Shown here in pieces: positions 1 to 9,465 of a DNA stretch of 64,000 nucleotides (position 1 is its first letter; each line of letters begins with the position of its first letter). The translations under genes were made by a program, and so were the position numbers. Location: NCBI GenBank assembly GCA_039583345.1, contig JAZDSJ010000006.1, positions 69,476 to 133,475 of the forward strand. Reading direction: 5' to 3'. Source of the DNA: Tectiglobus diatomicola. Its GTDB lineage: Bacteria; Pseudomonadota; Alphaproteobacteria; Rhizobiales; Hyphomicrobiaceae. Under the pieces are notes generated by a model. That model was given only the letters and a program-made list of their open reading frames with translations, made no database searches and had not been told where the DNA came from.

Positions 1-596
1 GTGACACTACCCATTCTCGGACATGCAACATGGCATTTATATAAACGCGCGATTTCATAGATTAACAATTCAACACCGTCTATAATCAAATATTTTTTTG
101 GTTATTTCTATGTCTAAACTACTTATTGTGAAAAACATATTTTTTTAGACAGAAGCCAATGTTCTTGTAGCTCAGTAGAGTTTATGTAAAAGTCTATGTA
201 CCTACTTTTTTAAACACCCAAGATTTAGAAAAAATATATAGAAGTGATATCTTTACGCCCACATACGAAACTAAATTATCTGTATACACAGTTTCAAAAC
301 TTCACACCAGTACAACTTGCTTCGCAAACTAAAAAGTTAATTGTTCTATGGTGACTATTTGCGGATTTTAGAGAAATTAGGTTCTAATTCACTTTGTTAC
401 GAAAAACGAATGTTTTCATTTAAGCATTTATTGCATCATTTGACGTTGGAATGTATACAGCATTACTTGCACCGAGTGGAACAGTGCATTCGGTAAATGA
501 TTTTTGATCATGTATTACCGGATTAATACAATCACTGCAATTATTGCGTAGCATGAAGAATACATATTAGCGTGTCGCGTGGATTAAGTCGGGCAT
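1..596. other. AT-rich region upstream of hisS, no gene seen
   Basis: No open frame of convincing length or composition was found on either strand. A short stretch at 166-180 resembles the D-arm of a tRNA, but no anticodon arm or T-arm follows. The promoter of the histidine operon should lie in the last part of this stretch, but I cannot point to clear -35/-10 boxes. Confidence 0.5.
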
Positions 597-2132
597 ATGG
601 CAAAAAAATTTAAAATAAAGCGACCAAGAGCACATCTTCCTAAGGGACTTCGTGATATCGAATCACATGAGGTCCGCTACATTCGACAGATTCTTGAAAC
701 TATAGGTGATGTTTACGAACTCTATGGGTTCGATCCACTTGAAACCCCAGCATTGGAATATACTGATGCATTAGGCAAATTCCTACCCGATTCTGATCGT
801 CCTAACGAAGGTGTATTTTCACTTCAGGATGAAAACAAACAATGGATGTCATTACGGTATGATATGACTGCTCCTTTGGCTCGTTATGTGGCTGAAAATT
901 ATCAACATATTAACAAACCTTTACGTCGTTATACTTCAGGACCCGTTTGGCGTAATGAAAAGCCTGGACCAGGTCGTTTCCGTCAGTTCATGCAGTTCGA
1001 TGCAGACACTGTTGGAACTACAAATATAGCGGCTGATGCAGAGATCTGTATGCTTGCTGCCGAGACTATGGAACGATTAGGATTTGATAGAGAAGATTAC
1101 ATTATTCGTCTTAACAATAGAAAAGTATTAGATAGTGTATTGATTAGCATTGGGATCAATCATGAAAACCAAGAACAATTAGTACAACGGCTTACTATAT
1201 TACGCGCGCTGGATAAAATCGATCGCATTGGCATTGAGGGTGTAAAATTATTACTTGGCGAAGGACGCAAAGACGAGTCTGGTGATTTCACCAAAGGTGC
1301 AGGCTTAGATTTTGCTGCAATTAAGAAAATAGTACATTTTCTTGATTCCGGACAAGATACTCGCACAGCAACCATTAAATGGTTAGCGGGTTTAGTTGGC
1401 GACGATGTGTACGGTCGTGAAGGTATTGAAGAATTGCAAGGAATCAATGAATTGCTACTTGCAGCAGGCTTCAATGAAGATCGTATTACAATCGATCCAT
1501 CTTTAGTACGCGGGCTTGATTACTATACTGGTCCTGTATTTGAAGCGGATCTTACATTTGAAATTAAGAACGAGCGCGAACAGGCTATTCACTTCGGGTC
1601 AGTTGGTGGTGGTGGGAGATATGACGATCTAGTTGCGCGCTTTACCGGAAAGAAGGTACCAGCAACAGGTTTCTCTTTTGGGGTTTCGCGATTGCAGTCT
1701 GCTCTGATGATGCGCGATGGAAAAGTCACACATAATACTATAGGTCCTGTGATTGTTCTTGTTTTGGATCGCAGCGAACAGAGCCGTTACCAAAACATGG
1801 TACAAAAGTTACGGGCTGAAGGAATACGGGCTGAAATGTATATTGGAACTTCGGGTATCAAAGCGCAAATGAAGTATGCTGATAATAAGTGTTCTCCATG
1901 TGTAGTTATTCAGGGCAATGATGAGCGTGCGGCCGGTAAAGTCCAAATCAAAGATCTTGTTGAAGGAGCACGTTTGTCTAAGGCTATCACCGATTCTAAA
2001 GAATGGCGTAAAGAACGGCCTGCACAATTCTCAATTCCCGAGGCAGAACTTGTAGCTGCTGTAAAGACCGTGATTTCGCGTTATGAGACAAACCCATTAC
2101 TGCTAAGCAGGAGCAAGAGAGATGTCGGCTGA
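597..2132 (+). CDS. hisS: Histidyl-tRNA synthetase
   Basis: This class II aminoacyl-tRNA synthetase charges tRNA-His with histidine in the cytoplasm. The 511-residue product shows the motif 2 region with GRFRQF near residue 122, the histidine signature GLDYYTGPVFE near 304, and the glycine-rich GGGGRYDDL near 336. A C-terminal anticodon-binding domain covers about 390-485. The length is that of the longer alphaproteobacterial form. The ATG at 597 lies close to the start of the conserved region (PKGLRD). It is first in an operon and overlaps hisZ by 11 bases, which suggests translational coupling. The hisS-hisZ-hisG order is common in Hyphomicrobiales; HisZ is itself a paralogue of HisS. Identification is secure. 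Confidence 0.97.
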   Translation: MAKKFKIKRPRAHLPKGLRDIESHEVRYIRQILETIGDVYELYGFDPLETPALEYTDALGKFLPDSDRPNEGVFSLQDENKQWMSLRYDMTAPLARYVAENYQHINKPLRRYTSGPVWRNEKPGPGRFRQFMQFDADTVGTTNIAADAEICMLAAETMERLGFDREDYIIRLNNRKVLDSVLISIGINHENQEQLVQRLTILRALDKIDRIGIEGVKLLLGEGRKDESGDFTKGAGLDFAAIKKIVHFLDSGQDTRTATIKWLAGLVGDDVYGREGIEELQGINELLLAAGFNEDRITIDPSLVRGLDYYTGPVFEADLTFEIKNEREQAIHFGSVGGGGRYDDLVARFTGKKVPATGFSFGVSRLQSALMMRDGKVTHNTIGPVIVLVLDRSEQSRYQNMVQKLRAEGIRAEMYIGTSGIKAQMKYADNKCSPCVVIQGNDERAAGKVQIKDLVEGARLSKAITDSKEWRKERPAQFSIPEAELVAAVKTVISRYETNPLLLSRSKRDVG

Positions 2133-3300
2133 AACAGCCCGCAAATTTCAGGCGCTAGAAGATCAGGCACAAAATATTCTCAGTGTTTTTTGTGCTTCAG
2201 ATTATGAGACAGTGGTTCCATCCATTATCCAGCCAGCTGATCTATTTCTCGATTTTGTAGGCGAAGATCTACGACGCAGGACATACGTATTCACTGATCC
2301 AGAAGGCTCAGAATTGTGTCTACGTCCAGATTTGACAATCCCAACCTGTGATTTACACTGGCAACGCTATGGTCGCACTAGTGCTAGCGGACGTTATTGC
2401 TACAACGGCCCAGCTTTTCGCTTTCAACCAAATGGTGATGATTCTTATCATCCACGTGAATTTCGTCAGGTTGGAATCGAATTTTTTGGAAATGCACAAT
2501 ATGAAGCAGCGGAAACTGAGGTTTTAGCGCTCATTATTAAGACATTAAAATCAGTCGGCTTGCAAAATTTTAAGATCCGTATCGGTGATATCGGTATTTT
2601 TGAAGCACTTTTGGGTGCGCTTGATATACCAACACGCTGGCGTCAACGACTTAAATCACAGTTTTGTCGGCCGAATGCCTTCCGTGCAGCACTTAAAGAA
2701 ATGTCATCACGGCCATCTGTTACTTTTGAAGGAGTACCAGAGGATTTATTGCGTGATATTAATGAGCTAAAATCACGAAATGTTGAACAAATTATTTTTC
2801 AATATTTAGATCGTCATAATATTGAGTTTATAGGTGCACGCTCAGTTTATGAAATAGCTCAAAATCTGACCGCAATGATCGAGGACTTACAAGGAGAGCC
2901 GATATCGGTTGCTAAACGCGAATTGCTAGAATCTTATCTTAATGTTGACGCTCCAGTACGTGCCGCAGGTGCACGTATACGTGACCTTATGCGGGCAAAT
3001 GGTCTCAGTTTGTCAGGGGCATTAGAAATTTATGATCGTAGATTAAAAAATTTTATAGCTTCTGACATCGATTTAAGTCGCCTTTATTTTTCTGCAAATT
3101 TCGGAGGACGGCTTGGATATTACACTGGTTTCGTATTTGAAGTTCACGCTACTGGGTTAGATTTCAACGTTCCTATTGCAGGTGGAGGGCGCTACGACAA
3201 ACTCATGCGGGTTGTGGGTGCAAATGCAGACGTACCAGCAGTTGGTGCAATGATACACACAGAACGCCTGCTACGTGCTTTTGAGGTAAATCAGTTATGA
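2122..3300 (+). CDS. hisZ: ATP phosphoribosyltransferase regulatory subunit
   Basis: HisZ is a HisS-like protein that no longer charges tRNA. It binds the short form of HisG and is needed for its activity and for feedback by histidine, at the first step of histidine synthesis. The 392-residue protein keeps the class II synthetase fold (LRPDLTIPT near residue 71, a late GGGRYDKL near 355) but has no C-terminal anticodon-binding domain, as expected for HisZ. It overlaps hisS by 11 bases and hisG by 4 bases (ATGA), so all three genes are probably translated from one message. Pairing with the short HisG next door supports HisZ rather than a second synthetase. Confidence 0.93.
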   Translation: MSAETARKFQALEDQAQNILSVFCASDYETVVPSIIQPADLFLDFVGEDLRRRTYVFTDPEGSELCLRPDLTIPTCDLHWQRYGRTSASGRYCYNGPAFRFQPNGDDSYHPREFRQVGIEFFGNAQYEAAETEVLALIIKTLKSVGLQNFKIRIGDIGIFEALLGALDIPTRWRQRLKSQFCRPNAFRAALKEMSSRPSVTFEGVPEDLLRDINELKSRNVEQIIFQYLDRHNIEFIGARSVYEIAQNLTAMIEDLQGEPISVAKRELLESYLNVDAPVRAAGARIRDLMRANGLSLSGALEIYDRRLKNFIASDIDLSRLYFSANFGGRLGYYTGFVFEVHATGLDFNVPIAGGGRYDKLMRVVGANADVPAVGAMIHTERLLRAFEVNQL

Positions 3301-4001
3301 GCGAAAATTTGATCATTGGTGTACCATCTAAAGGTCGTCTTACTGAGCAAACCGGCGAGGCTTTCTCTAAAGTTGGACTTCATATATCAAAGACTGGAAG
3401 CGAGCGTGGGTACCACGGTAAGATCTCAGACATAAACAATGTTGAGGTTTCCTTCATCTCGACTGCCGAGATTGCCAATTCTTTGAAAACAGGCCGTATC
3501 CATCTTGGTGTCGTTGGCGAAGATCTGATACGTGAAGAGATAATAGGTGTTAATGATCATGTGAAGTTCCTCAAAAAACTTGACTTCGGTCATGTCGATG
3601 TTGTGGTTGCCGTGCCTGACTGTTGGATAGATGTGTGGCGAATGCGTGATGTTGAGATTGCTGCCCAAATTTATCGTCGTCACCATCATCGCCGCATGAG
3701 CGTAGCAACCAAATACATAAATTTGACACGTCAGCATTTCATGTGTCATGGCATAAGTGATTATCGTATAGTTGAAAGTCTTGGCGCTACAGAAGACATA
3801 CCAATGACTGGAAAAGCTGATATGATCGTTGACGAAACGAGTACGGGAGCGACGTTAAAAACTAACAATCTTCGTATTTTAAACGGTAATGATGGTGTCA
3901 TTTTAAGATCAGAAGTAAACCTTATTGCCTCTAAAACTGTTGAGTGGACACCTGAGACAAGAGCAGTAGAGAATGAAATATTGTCTAGGTTTGGAATTTA
4001 A
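3297..4001 (+). CDS. hisG: ATP phosphoribosyltransferase, short catalytic form
   Basis: HisG joins ATP and phosphoribosyl diphosphate, the committed step of histidine synthesis. At 234 residues it is the short form, which lacks the C-terminal regulatory domain and depends on HisZ. The N-terminus carries the conserved PSKGRL, followed by GVVGEDL near residue 73 and GHVDVVVAVP near 100. The product-binding loop appears as IVDETSTGATLK near 177, which matches the usual D-x-T-STG-x-T-L pattern. Its sequence is closest in style to HisG from Hyphomicrobiales. It overlaps hisZ by 4 bases and ends the operon. No terminator hairpin is visible just after the stop codon. Confidence 0.95.
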   Translation: MSENLIIGVPSKGRLTEQTGEAFSKVGLHISKTGSERGYHGKISDINNVEVSFISTAEIANSLKTGRIHLGVVGEDLIREEIIGVNDHVKFLKKLDFGHVDVVVAVPDCWIDVWRMRDVEIAAQIYRRHHHRRMSVATKYINLTRQHFMCHGISDYRIVESLGATEDIPMTGKADMIVDETSTGATLKTNNLRILNGNDGVILRSEVNLIASKTVEWTPETRAVENEILSRFGI

Positions 4002-4426
4002 AAAAAGAATTAATGACGCCAGATAAGTCAAATTATATGCTTTCTCATGGGTAATTTTTTACTGTAAGTCTGGAGCTTTTACTAACAGCTCATTTTTACG
4101 TACATGATTTTTAAGCCAATAAACAAGAAAGATACATAAGATTTAATTTATACTATTTTAAGAGGTTACGAAATTTATTTCAGTAATTTCAATATTACTA
4201 AAATTAAGTGTGCATTAATATATTATTTTCGTTTAAAATTAACTGAAAGTTTACTTCTTAAACGATTTAGGCCTTATAAGTGACGAATTAAAAACTTAAT
4301 TGATAATATTTAAACTCTACCCTGCCCGACTTACTTTATAAGATCTAAGTCTACAGAATGCATAACTTTAAGTTATAGCATCTTATTTTTCTAATATCTG
4401 CCATGTTAACAACATAGCCAAAAAGT
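4002..4426. other. Gene-free AT-rich stretch
   Basis: No gene, RNA or repeat was recognised between hisG and the DUF2805 gene. Base composition is very AT-rich and all frames are interrupted. Confidence 0.5.
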
Positions 4427-4657
4427 ATGAACAGTATTATGACAGAAGCAGAAATCAGTGAAATTGTGGAAATGGCATGGTGCGACCATACTTCTTTTGA
4501 TATGATCTTTGAGATTACTGGCTTATCTGAAACTCAGGTCATTAAAGTAATGCGCAGTGAACTTAAGCCAAAGAGCTTTCGCATGTGGCGCAAACGAGTT
4601 TCAGGCCGAATTAACAAGCATTCTTCAATCTTACGCGCAATTAAAAGGGATATGTAA
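4427..4657 (+). CDS. DUF2805 / TIGR03643 family small protein
   Basis: This 76-residue protein matches the pattern of the TIGR03643 (DUF2805) family as I recall it: an acidic start (TEAEISEIVEMAWCD), a predicted helix-turn-helix-like middle (GLSETQVIKVMR) and the family's typical end LKPKSFRMWRKRVSGR. The function of the family is unknown; the helical, basic C-terminal half could suit nucleic-acid binding, but that is inference. The start may be the ATG at 4427 or the in-frame ATG four codons later, which lies nearer the family's usual start. It stands alone between two long non-coding gaps, and survival of such a small gene in a shrinking genome suggests it is used. Confidence 0.85.
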   Translation: MNSIMTEAEISEIVEMAWCDHTSFDMIFEITGLSETQVIKVMRSELKPKSFRMWRKRVSGRINKHSSILRAIKRDM

Positions 4658-5799
4658 TTTAAATACGATTTCTTTTTTATCTTCACATAAACTTTAATGA
4701 CAAAAACTGTTATCCCTTTTTCAGAGAAATAATCTATATTCAAAAAATTTACATTCGACAACACATTGAACACAGATCTAACATAGACACAATAGCTGAC
4801 AAAAGCACGGTATTAATTTGTAAATTACAATCTATTTACATTTCCATTCTTTTGCATAGAGGTATATCTGTTCATTTTACGGATAATAATATTAATTTTG
4901 GACAAAAAATCGCAATATTAGATAATGTTGACCACTTAAGAATGACATCGTAATAATGCTTACTAAAGATAATGTTGTATTCGAAGAGTGTATTATTATA
5001 CAAATAAAATAATCCTATACTGTCAAAAAAGCTTAAATCAATACTTCATGCTTGTTAGTTTAATCTAAGGAAATTATTTTATATGTAACCGTTATATTAT
5101 ATGTAATTGTATTTCTCAGAACTATAATATGCAACGTAAATTGTCTTAAATAGGCTGATTTATAGTCAGAAACTCACACATCTGTTAACGTACACAAAAG
5201 ACCAGGAATAAGCTCTGGATATGTATCTAGGAGATAACCTACCAAAAGATACGACTTGGCATATATAACATAACATATCTCCTAAATACGTTGGACATTT
5301 GATATCTTAAAAGCTGTTCGAATCAGCTTACTTATTGAATCGTACCGCACATAATTTAATTATTATCTCACGTACATGTAATCAAAAAATGGCACTTGTA
5401 GTGTAACAACGAAAAAATAGGTTTTAAGCAACGTTGAGATGTTTCTTCATAAGACATGAAGTTTATTTACTGAATTTTTAGCTACAATATTTCACCTTTC
5501 TGATTATAAGAATTGATGATGTATTTAATAATAAATTGCATCTATAATATGAGAGTTTTATTGAGGAAACAAAGAGCACAAAATGAATACCTAAAGCTTT
5601 GTTAATAGCGCCCTTCTTTACAGTATTGAGATAGAAATCCTAACTTCACCTAGCTCCTAAACACTCTTGGAAAGTATAATAACTCTTGAAATTCTTTAGT
5701 TTTATCTATAAATCTTACATATGATTGAAGTCACTAAATTTAAGCCTTCGAGTGAATTTATTTCCATTTATAAATAGTGTCACCTTGAAAGGCGTTAAC
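4658..5799. other. Long gene-free gap upstream of folA
   Basis: More than 1.1 kb of AT-rich sequence with no supported gene. In many alphaproteobacteria thyA (thymidylate synthase) lies just upstream of folA, so a lost thyA is a possible explanation, but I could not recognise any thyA motif here. A 6-bp hairpin with a 7-base TTCGAAT loop at 5311-5329 resembles an isolated tRNA T-arm. Confidence 0.5.
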
Positions 5800-6318
5800 T
5801 TGTCTTACATTAGATTAGCTTTTGTTGTCGCAGTCGCAGAAAATGGCGTAATTGGAAAAGATGGTATGCTTCCGTGGAGCATCTCATCCGATCTAAAACG
5901 GTTTCGTAGTATCACGTTCGGAAAGCCTGTAATTATGGGGCGCAAAACTTTTGAATCTATCAATAGAACTTTGGACGGTAGAAGTAACATAATTGTTACT
6001 CGTAAAGCTAATTTCAAAATCCAAGGTGCACATGTTGTTAACACTATTAAGTCTGCTATTACGAATGCGACTTTTATAGCGAAACGTGATGGTGTTAGTG
6101 AGATTATGGTTATAGGCGGAAGCCAAATTTACAATTCGTTATTAGAAAATGCGGACCGTATTTATTTAACACGGGTCCATAGCAAGCCAAAAGGAGATGC
6201 TTTTTTCCCTAACTTATCCAGTGAACTCTGGTTGCAGACCGCTTATGAGGAACTACCATACGCAATAAAAGATGATTGTAGGGCAACTTTTTATGTTTTA
6301 GATCGTAGAATTCACTGA
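5800..6318 (+). CDS. folA: Dihydrofolate reductase
   Basis: FolA reduces dihydrofolate to tetrahydrofolate with NADPH. Family hallmarks are clear: VVAVAENGVIG at the first strand, the substrate-site MLPWSISSDLKRFR with its acidic residue replaced in the usual position by the S-S-D-L stretch, the cofactor motif VIMGRKTFESI, and MVIGGSQIYN. I place the start at the TTG at 5800, which has GAAAGG seven bases upstream and gives an N-terminus (LSYIRLAFVVAV) of family length, about 172 residues. An in-frame ATG at 5725 would add 25 residues with no family match. The next genes, hflK-hflC-DUF2065, are frequent neighbours of folA in alphaproteobacteria. Confidence 0.93.
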   Translation: MSYIRLAFVVAVAENGVIGKDGMLPWSISSDLKRFRSITFGKPVIMGRKTFESINRTLDGRSNIIVTRKANFKIQGAHVVNTIKSAITNATFIAKRDGVSEIMVIGGSQIYNSLLENADRIYLTRVHSKPKGDAFFPNLSSELWLQTAYEELPYAIKDDCRATFYVLDRRIH

Positions 6319-6668
6319 AATTTCAAATTAAGTTAAAATTTTTAGCGCAAACAATAAAGAGATAGAATTTTTACTATAACTAAAGAAATCAAACTTACAC
6401 TCATAATGACTAACACGAAGGCTAGAACATAGTTATCAATATAGAAAGATTTTATTTATTATTTTGAAGATTTATTACGAACAACCTAAGTCTCATGCTA
6501 GGCTCCCAGATAAACCTTTTGCCTTGCTACTTAGTTTGTGCAAACACTACAGGTTCGTTCAGGGGCACCTCTGACTAGGTTTACATTAGAAATCATAAAT
6601 TTTTGACTTAGATTTTACATCAGCCGACTTGGGCTTAAACACAACTACAGGTATGGAAGGCAGCTTGA
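6319..6668. other. Intergenic region folA-hflK with a GC-richer patch
   Basis: No protein gene fits here. The central part, about 6483-6581, is visibly richer in G and C than its surroundings and can fold; it is listed separately as a candidate structured RNA. The remainder is AT-rich and should hold the hflK promoter. Confidence 0.5.
6483..6581 (+). ncRNA. Candidate structured RNA or leader element
   Basis: AACCTAAGTC at 6483-6492 pairs with GACTAGGTT at 6573-6581 (nine pairs with one bulged A), closing a stretch of about 99 bases. Inside it are GTTTGTGCAAAC (6534-6545), which can form a short hairpin, and complementary C-rich and G-rich runs (GGCTCCC near 6501, AGGGGCACC near 6561). The composition stands out from the AT-rich gap around it. 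It could be a small RNA or part of the hflK leader. I do not recognise a known RNA family, no clear T-run terminator follows, and the strand is a guess because the stem is nearly symmetrical. Confidence 0.25.
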
Positions 6669-7802
6669 ATGTCTTGGAATAATGACAGCCAAGGTGGTTG
6701 GAAAAGTAGTGGCAGTAATGGTGGTGGTCCGTGGGGGCAGAACCCGTGGGGGCAGGGGCCTCGTGGCGGAAACCAACAACAGCCAGATCTAGAAGAAATG
6801 CTAAAGCGTGGTCAAGACCGACTTAAACGCGTAATGCCTGGGGGCGGACCTGGCGGACTTCCCGGCTATGCTTGGTTCATAATTGCAGCGATTGGTATAA
6901 GTATAATTGGCTTTTATACTTTTACTTACAAAGTAAATCCTAACCAGAGAGGAATAGTGCTTCGGTTTGGCGAGTACGTTCGTTGGGAAGGACCAGGACT
7001 TCATTTTCGCCTACCATTCCCAATTGAAGAGGTTTTGACACCAGATGTAACCAAACGTCGTGAAGAGCAGATTGGCATGCGTACTCCATTAGGTGGGGGG
7101 GCTGGAGGCAACATCCGAGATGTAGAGCAAGAAAGCTTGATGCTTACTGGTGATGAGAATATTGTTGATGTGGATTTTGTAGTCGTTTGGTATATAAACA
7201 ACGCTGAAGATTATCTTTTTAATATACAAAATCCTCAAACTACGGTCAAAGAAGTTGCTGAGAGCTCGATGCGAGAAGTTGTAGGGCAAAATGATATACA
7301 ACCAATTCTGACACAAGCTCGGAAGGCTACTGAAGCTTCTGTGATGGATTTAATGCAATCAACACTCGACCAATACGGATCAGGAATAAAGATAGATAAG
7401 GTACGCCTCCAAAAAGTTGATCCTCCAGAGAAAGTGATAGGATCTTTCCGGGACGTACAGGCTGCCCGTGCAGATAAAGAACGCTTGCAAAATGAGGCTA
7501 AAGCTTACGCCAACCAAGTAGTTCCTAAAGCACGCGGAGAGGCAGAACGTATAGTTCAGGTTGCTGAAGGCTACCGGCAACAAATGGTTGCTGAGGCAAA
7601 TGGTCAAGCTGAAAGGTTTGAAAAAATTTACACTGAATATAAAAAGGCTCCGGACATAACTCGAAAGCGGCTGTTTCTCGAGACTATGGAACGTGTCCTC
7701 CAGAAAACTGACAAGATAATACTTGATAGTAAAGCCGGATCTGGCGTCGTCCCATATTTACCTTTGAACGAACTGACAAAAAAAACTAGCGGGAGCCAGT
7801 GA
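6669..7802 (+). CDS. hflK: FtsH protease modulator HflK
   Basis: HflK and HflC form a membrane complex that encloses and regulates the FtsH protease. The 377-residue product begins with a Gly/Asn/Gln-rich cytoplasmic tail (about 1-60). One transmembrane helix follows (YAWFIIAAIGISIIGFYTF, about 67-86), then an SPFH/band-7 domain (about 88-280) starting with KVNPNQRGIVLRFGEY, and a charged, coiled-coil-prone stretch rich in Ala, Glu and Lys (about 260-345). This order and length are normal for HflK. Its stop codon is one base before the hflC start, so the two are co-translated. Confidence 0.96.
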   Translation: MSWNNDSQGGWKSSGSNGGGPWGQNPWGQGPRGGNQQQPDLEEMLKRGQDRLKRVMPGGGPGGLPGYAWFIIAAIGISIIGFYTFTYKVNPNQRGIVLRFGEYVRWEGPGLHFRLPFPIEEVLTPDVTKRREEQIGMRTPLGGGAGGNIRDVEQESLMLTGDENIVDVDFVVVWYINNAEDYLFNIQNPQTTVKEVAESSMREVVGQNDIQPILTQARKATEASVMDLMQSTLDQYGSGIKIDKVRLQKVDPPEKVIGSFRDVQAARADKERLQNEAKAYANQVVPKARGEAERIVQVAEGYRQQMVAEANGQAERFEKIYTEYKKAPDITRKRLFLETMERVLQKTDKIILDSKAGSGVVPYLPLNELTKKTSGSQ

Positions 7803-7803
7803 A

Positions 7804-8697
7804 TTGAAGCGATTTATTTTGACTGTTTTTGTCGTTATTCTTAGTTTGACAGCCGCGGCAGTATACCTGTCTGCATTTGTGGTGCGCCAAACCCAACAAG
7901 CCATAGTGCTTGAATTTGGTCGCCCGATTGAGAAAGGTGTTATTACTAAGCCAGGTTTGCACTGGAAAATTCCCATCGCGCAAACTGTAGATTACTTTGA
8001 TAAACGTATTCTTGACCTAGATACTTTACCTCAGGAAGTTATAGCTTCTGACCAGAAACGTCTGGTAGTAGATGCCTATGCACGGTTCCGAATTTCAGAT
8101 CCTCTGGAATTTTATAAAACCGTTCGTACTGAGCGCGAGGCTAGGAGGAGACTTAGTGCGTTTCTTGATTCATCCATACGGCGAGCACTTGGGTCTGTAA
8201 CTTTTCAGGATGTGGTTCGTGATAAACGCGAAGAACTTATGCAGACAATTACGAAGCAAGTAAATCACGATGCTGGAGATCTTGGAATAGAGGTAGTAGA
8301 TGTTCGCATTAAACGTGCAGATTTACCTAAAGAAAATAGTGAAGCTATCTATCGTCGTATGCAGACAGAACGTGAACGCGAGGCTGCTGAATTCCGCGCA
8401 GAAGGTGCAGCTGAAGCCAATCGCATTCGTGCAAGAGCAGACCGCGAGAGTACCGTAATATTAGCTAAAGCTAATGAGGAAGCCGAGAAAATACGTGGTG
8501 AGGGCGACGCTGAACGTAATAAGATTTTTGCTGGTGCTTTCAGTAAAGATCCAGATTTTTTTTCTTTCTATCGCTCTATGCAGGCATATGAAACGGGTCT
8601 ACAGTCAAAGGACACACGCTTAGTAATCTCACCTAATTCTGACTTTTTCCGATACTTTGGGGATCCATCGGGGGGCCAGTTGGTTAAACCAAAATGA
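7804..8697 (+). CDS. hflC: FtsH protease modulator HflC
   Basis: HflC is the partner of HflK. The 297-residue protein has an N-terminal membrane anchor (about 3-25), an SPFH domain beginning VVRQTQQAIVLEFGRP, and a long Ala/Glu/Arg-rich helical segment (about 190-245) with the typical TEREREAAEFRAEG. The start is a TTG at 7804 with GGGAG eight bases upstream; it immediately follows the hflK stop codon. The gene overlaps the next one by 4 bases (ATGA). Length and domain order are normal. Confidence 0.96.
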   Translation: MKRFILTVFVVILSLTAAAVYLSAFVVRQTQQAIVLEFGRPIEKGVITKPGLHWKIPIAQTVDYFDKRILDLDTLPQEVIASDQKRLVVDAYARFRISDPLEFYKTVRTEREARRRLSAFLDSSIRRALGSVTFQDVVRDKREELMQTITKQVNHDAGDLGIEVVDVRIKRADLPKENSEAIYRRMQTEREREAAEFRAEGAAEANRIRARADRESTVILAKANEEAEKIRGEGDAERNKIFAGAFSKDPDFFSFYRSMQAYETGLQSKDTRLVISPNSDFFRYFGDPSGGQLVKPK

Positions 8698-8879
8698 ACG
8701 ATCTAATTATCGGCCTAGGACTAGCTTTAGTAATTGAGGGGCTGCTTTGGGCAGCCTTTCCAAATTTGGCACTACGGTTTCTCAAAGCGGTCATAAGCTC
8801 TCCAGAAATACAACTTCGCTTTACAGGAGCTTGCATTATGGGTTGTGGAGTTTTTATAGTTTGGTTAGTTCGTGGATAG
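8694..8879 (+). CDS. DUF2065 small membrane protein
   Basis: A 61-residue protein with two hydrophobic helices (about 4-24 and 42-58) separated by a short basic stretch. It matches the DUF2065 family, whose members commonly follow hflC in alpha- and gammaproteobacteria. The function is unknown; its place in the operon suggests a role with the HflK/HflC/FtsH membrane quality-control system, which is inference. It overlaps hflC by ATGA. In many alphaproteobacteria a Do-type serine protease gene comes next; no such gene is present after it here. Confidence 0.88.
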   Translation: MNDLIIGLGLALVIEGLLWAAFPNLALRFLKAVISSPEIQLRFTGACIMGCGVFIVWLVRG

Positions 8880-9465
8880 AACTTTTTGTTGTGCTAAGTT
8901 ACACATTTGCAATTCAATTTATTCACTTTGTTGCTAGGACTAGGCTGCAACTAGTGCAACAACCTGAAGGATTATTTAATTTACTTTATAACCATTCAAA
9001 AAATACTTTAACAAAGTAAGTCTGCTGTGCTTTTCTAGCTGAGTTGTTTTAAAGATAGTAAAAGTTAGATAACACTTTAAATCTCTTGATTAGAGTTATT
9101 TTTTTCGGTCAAAATATTAGTTGTTAGAAATTATTGCAAACAATCCCTTTATATATATTAATTAATTAGAGTTTATATCTGAGATTCAACCACTTTATTT
9201 AATTTCTTAGAAACCTTGAGATCTTTGAATATTATGTAATAAAGTTAAATTTCAAGGTCGCATTTAAGCCAAGTTGAGCTCTCACTTAGAAAGTTTTTGA
9301 TACTTTAATTCCAGCTAATAGTTGCTCTCGATGTTAAAGTTAAAATTGAATGGTTAATACTGTATAATGAAAATTGTAAGTCGCATTGTATGACCTTTCA
9401 GCAATGTTGTCGTATGTTTTTTTAGCAGGGTATATAGTTGGTAAAATGGATTACGGAGTAAGATA
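8880..9465. other. Gene-free gap where a Do-type protease often sits
   Basis: No protease motif such as GNSGGP and no open frame of coding character was found. An apparent frame running through 8747-9019 is only an overlap with the DUF2065 gene. The last bases before 9466 hold the psd ribosome binding site. Confidence 0.5.

Noticed and set aside
166..180. TGTAGCTCAGTAGAG resembles a tRNA D-arm
   Set aside because: No anticodon arm, T-arm or acceptor pairing can be built downstream; a 15-base match is not enough.
5311..5329. AAGCTG-TTCGAAT-CAGCTT looks like a tRNA T-arm
   Set aside because: No D-arm, anticodon arm or acceptor stem fits around it; it may be a chance palindrome.
8747..9019. 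Frame of 90 codons overlapping DUF2065
   Set aside because: Its first half is an out-of-frame reading of the DUF2065 gene and its second half has no family match.
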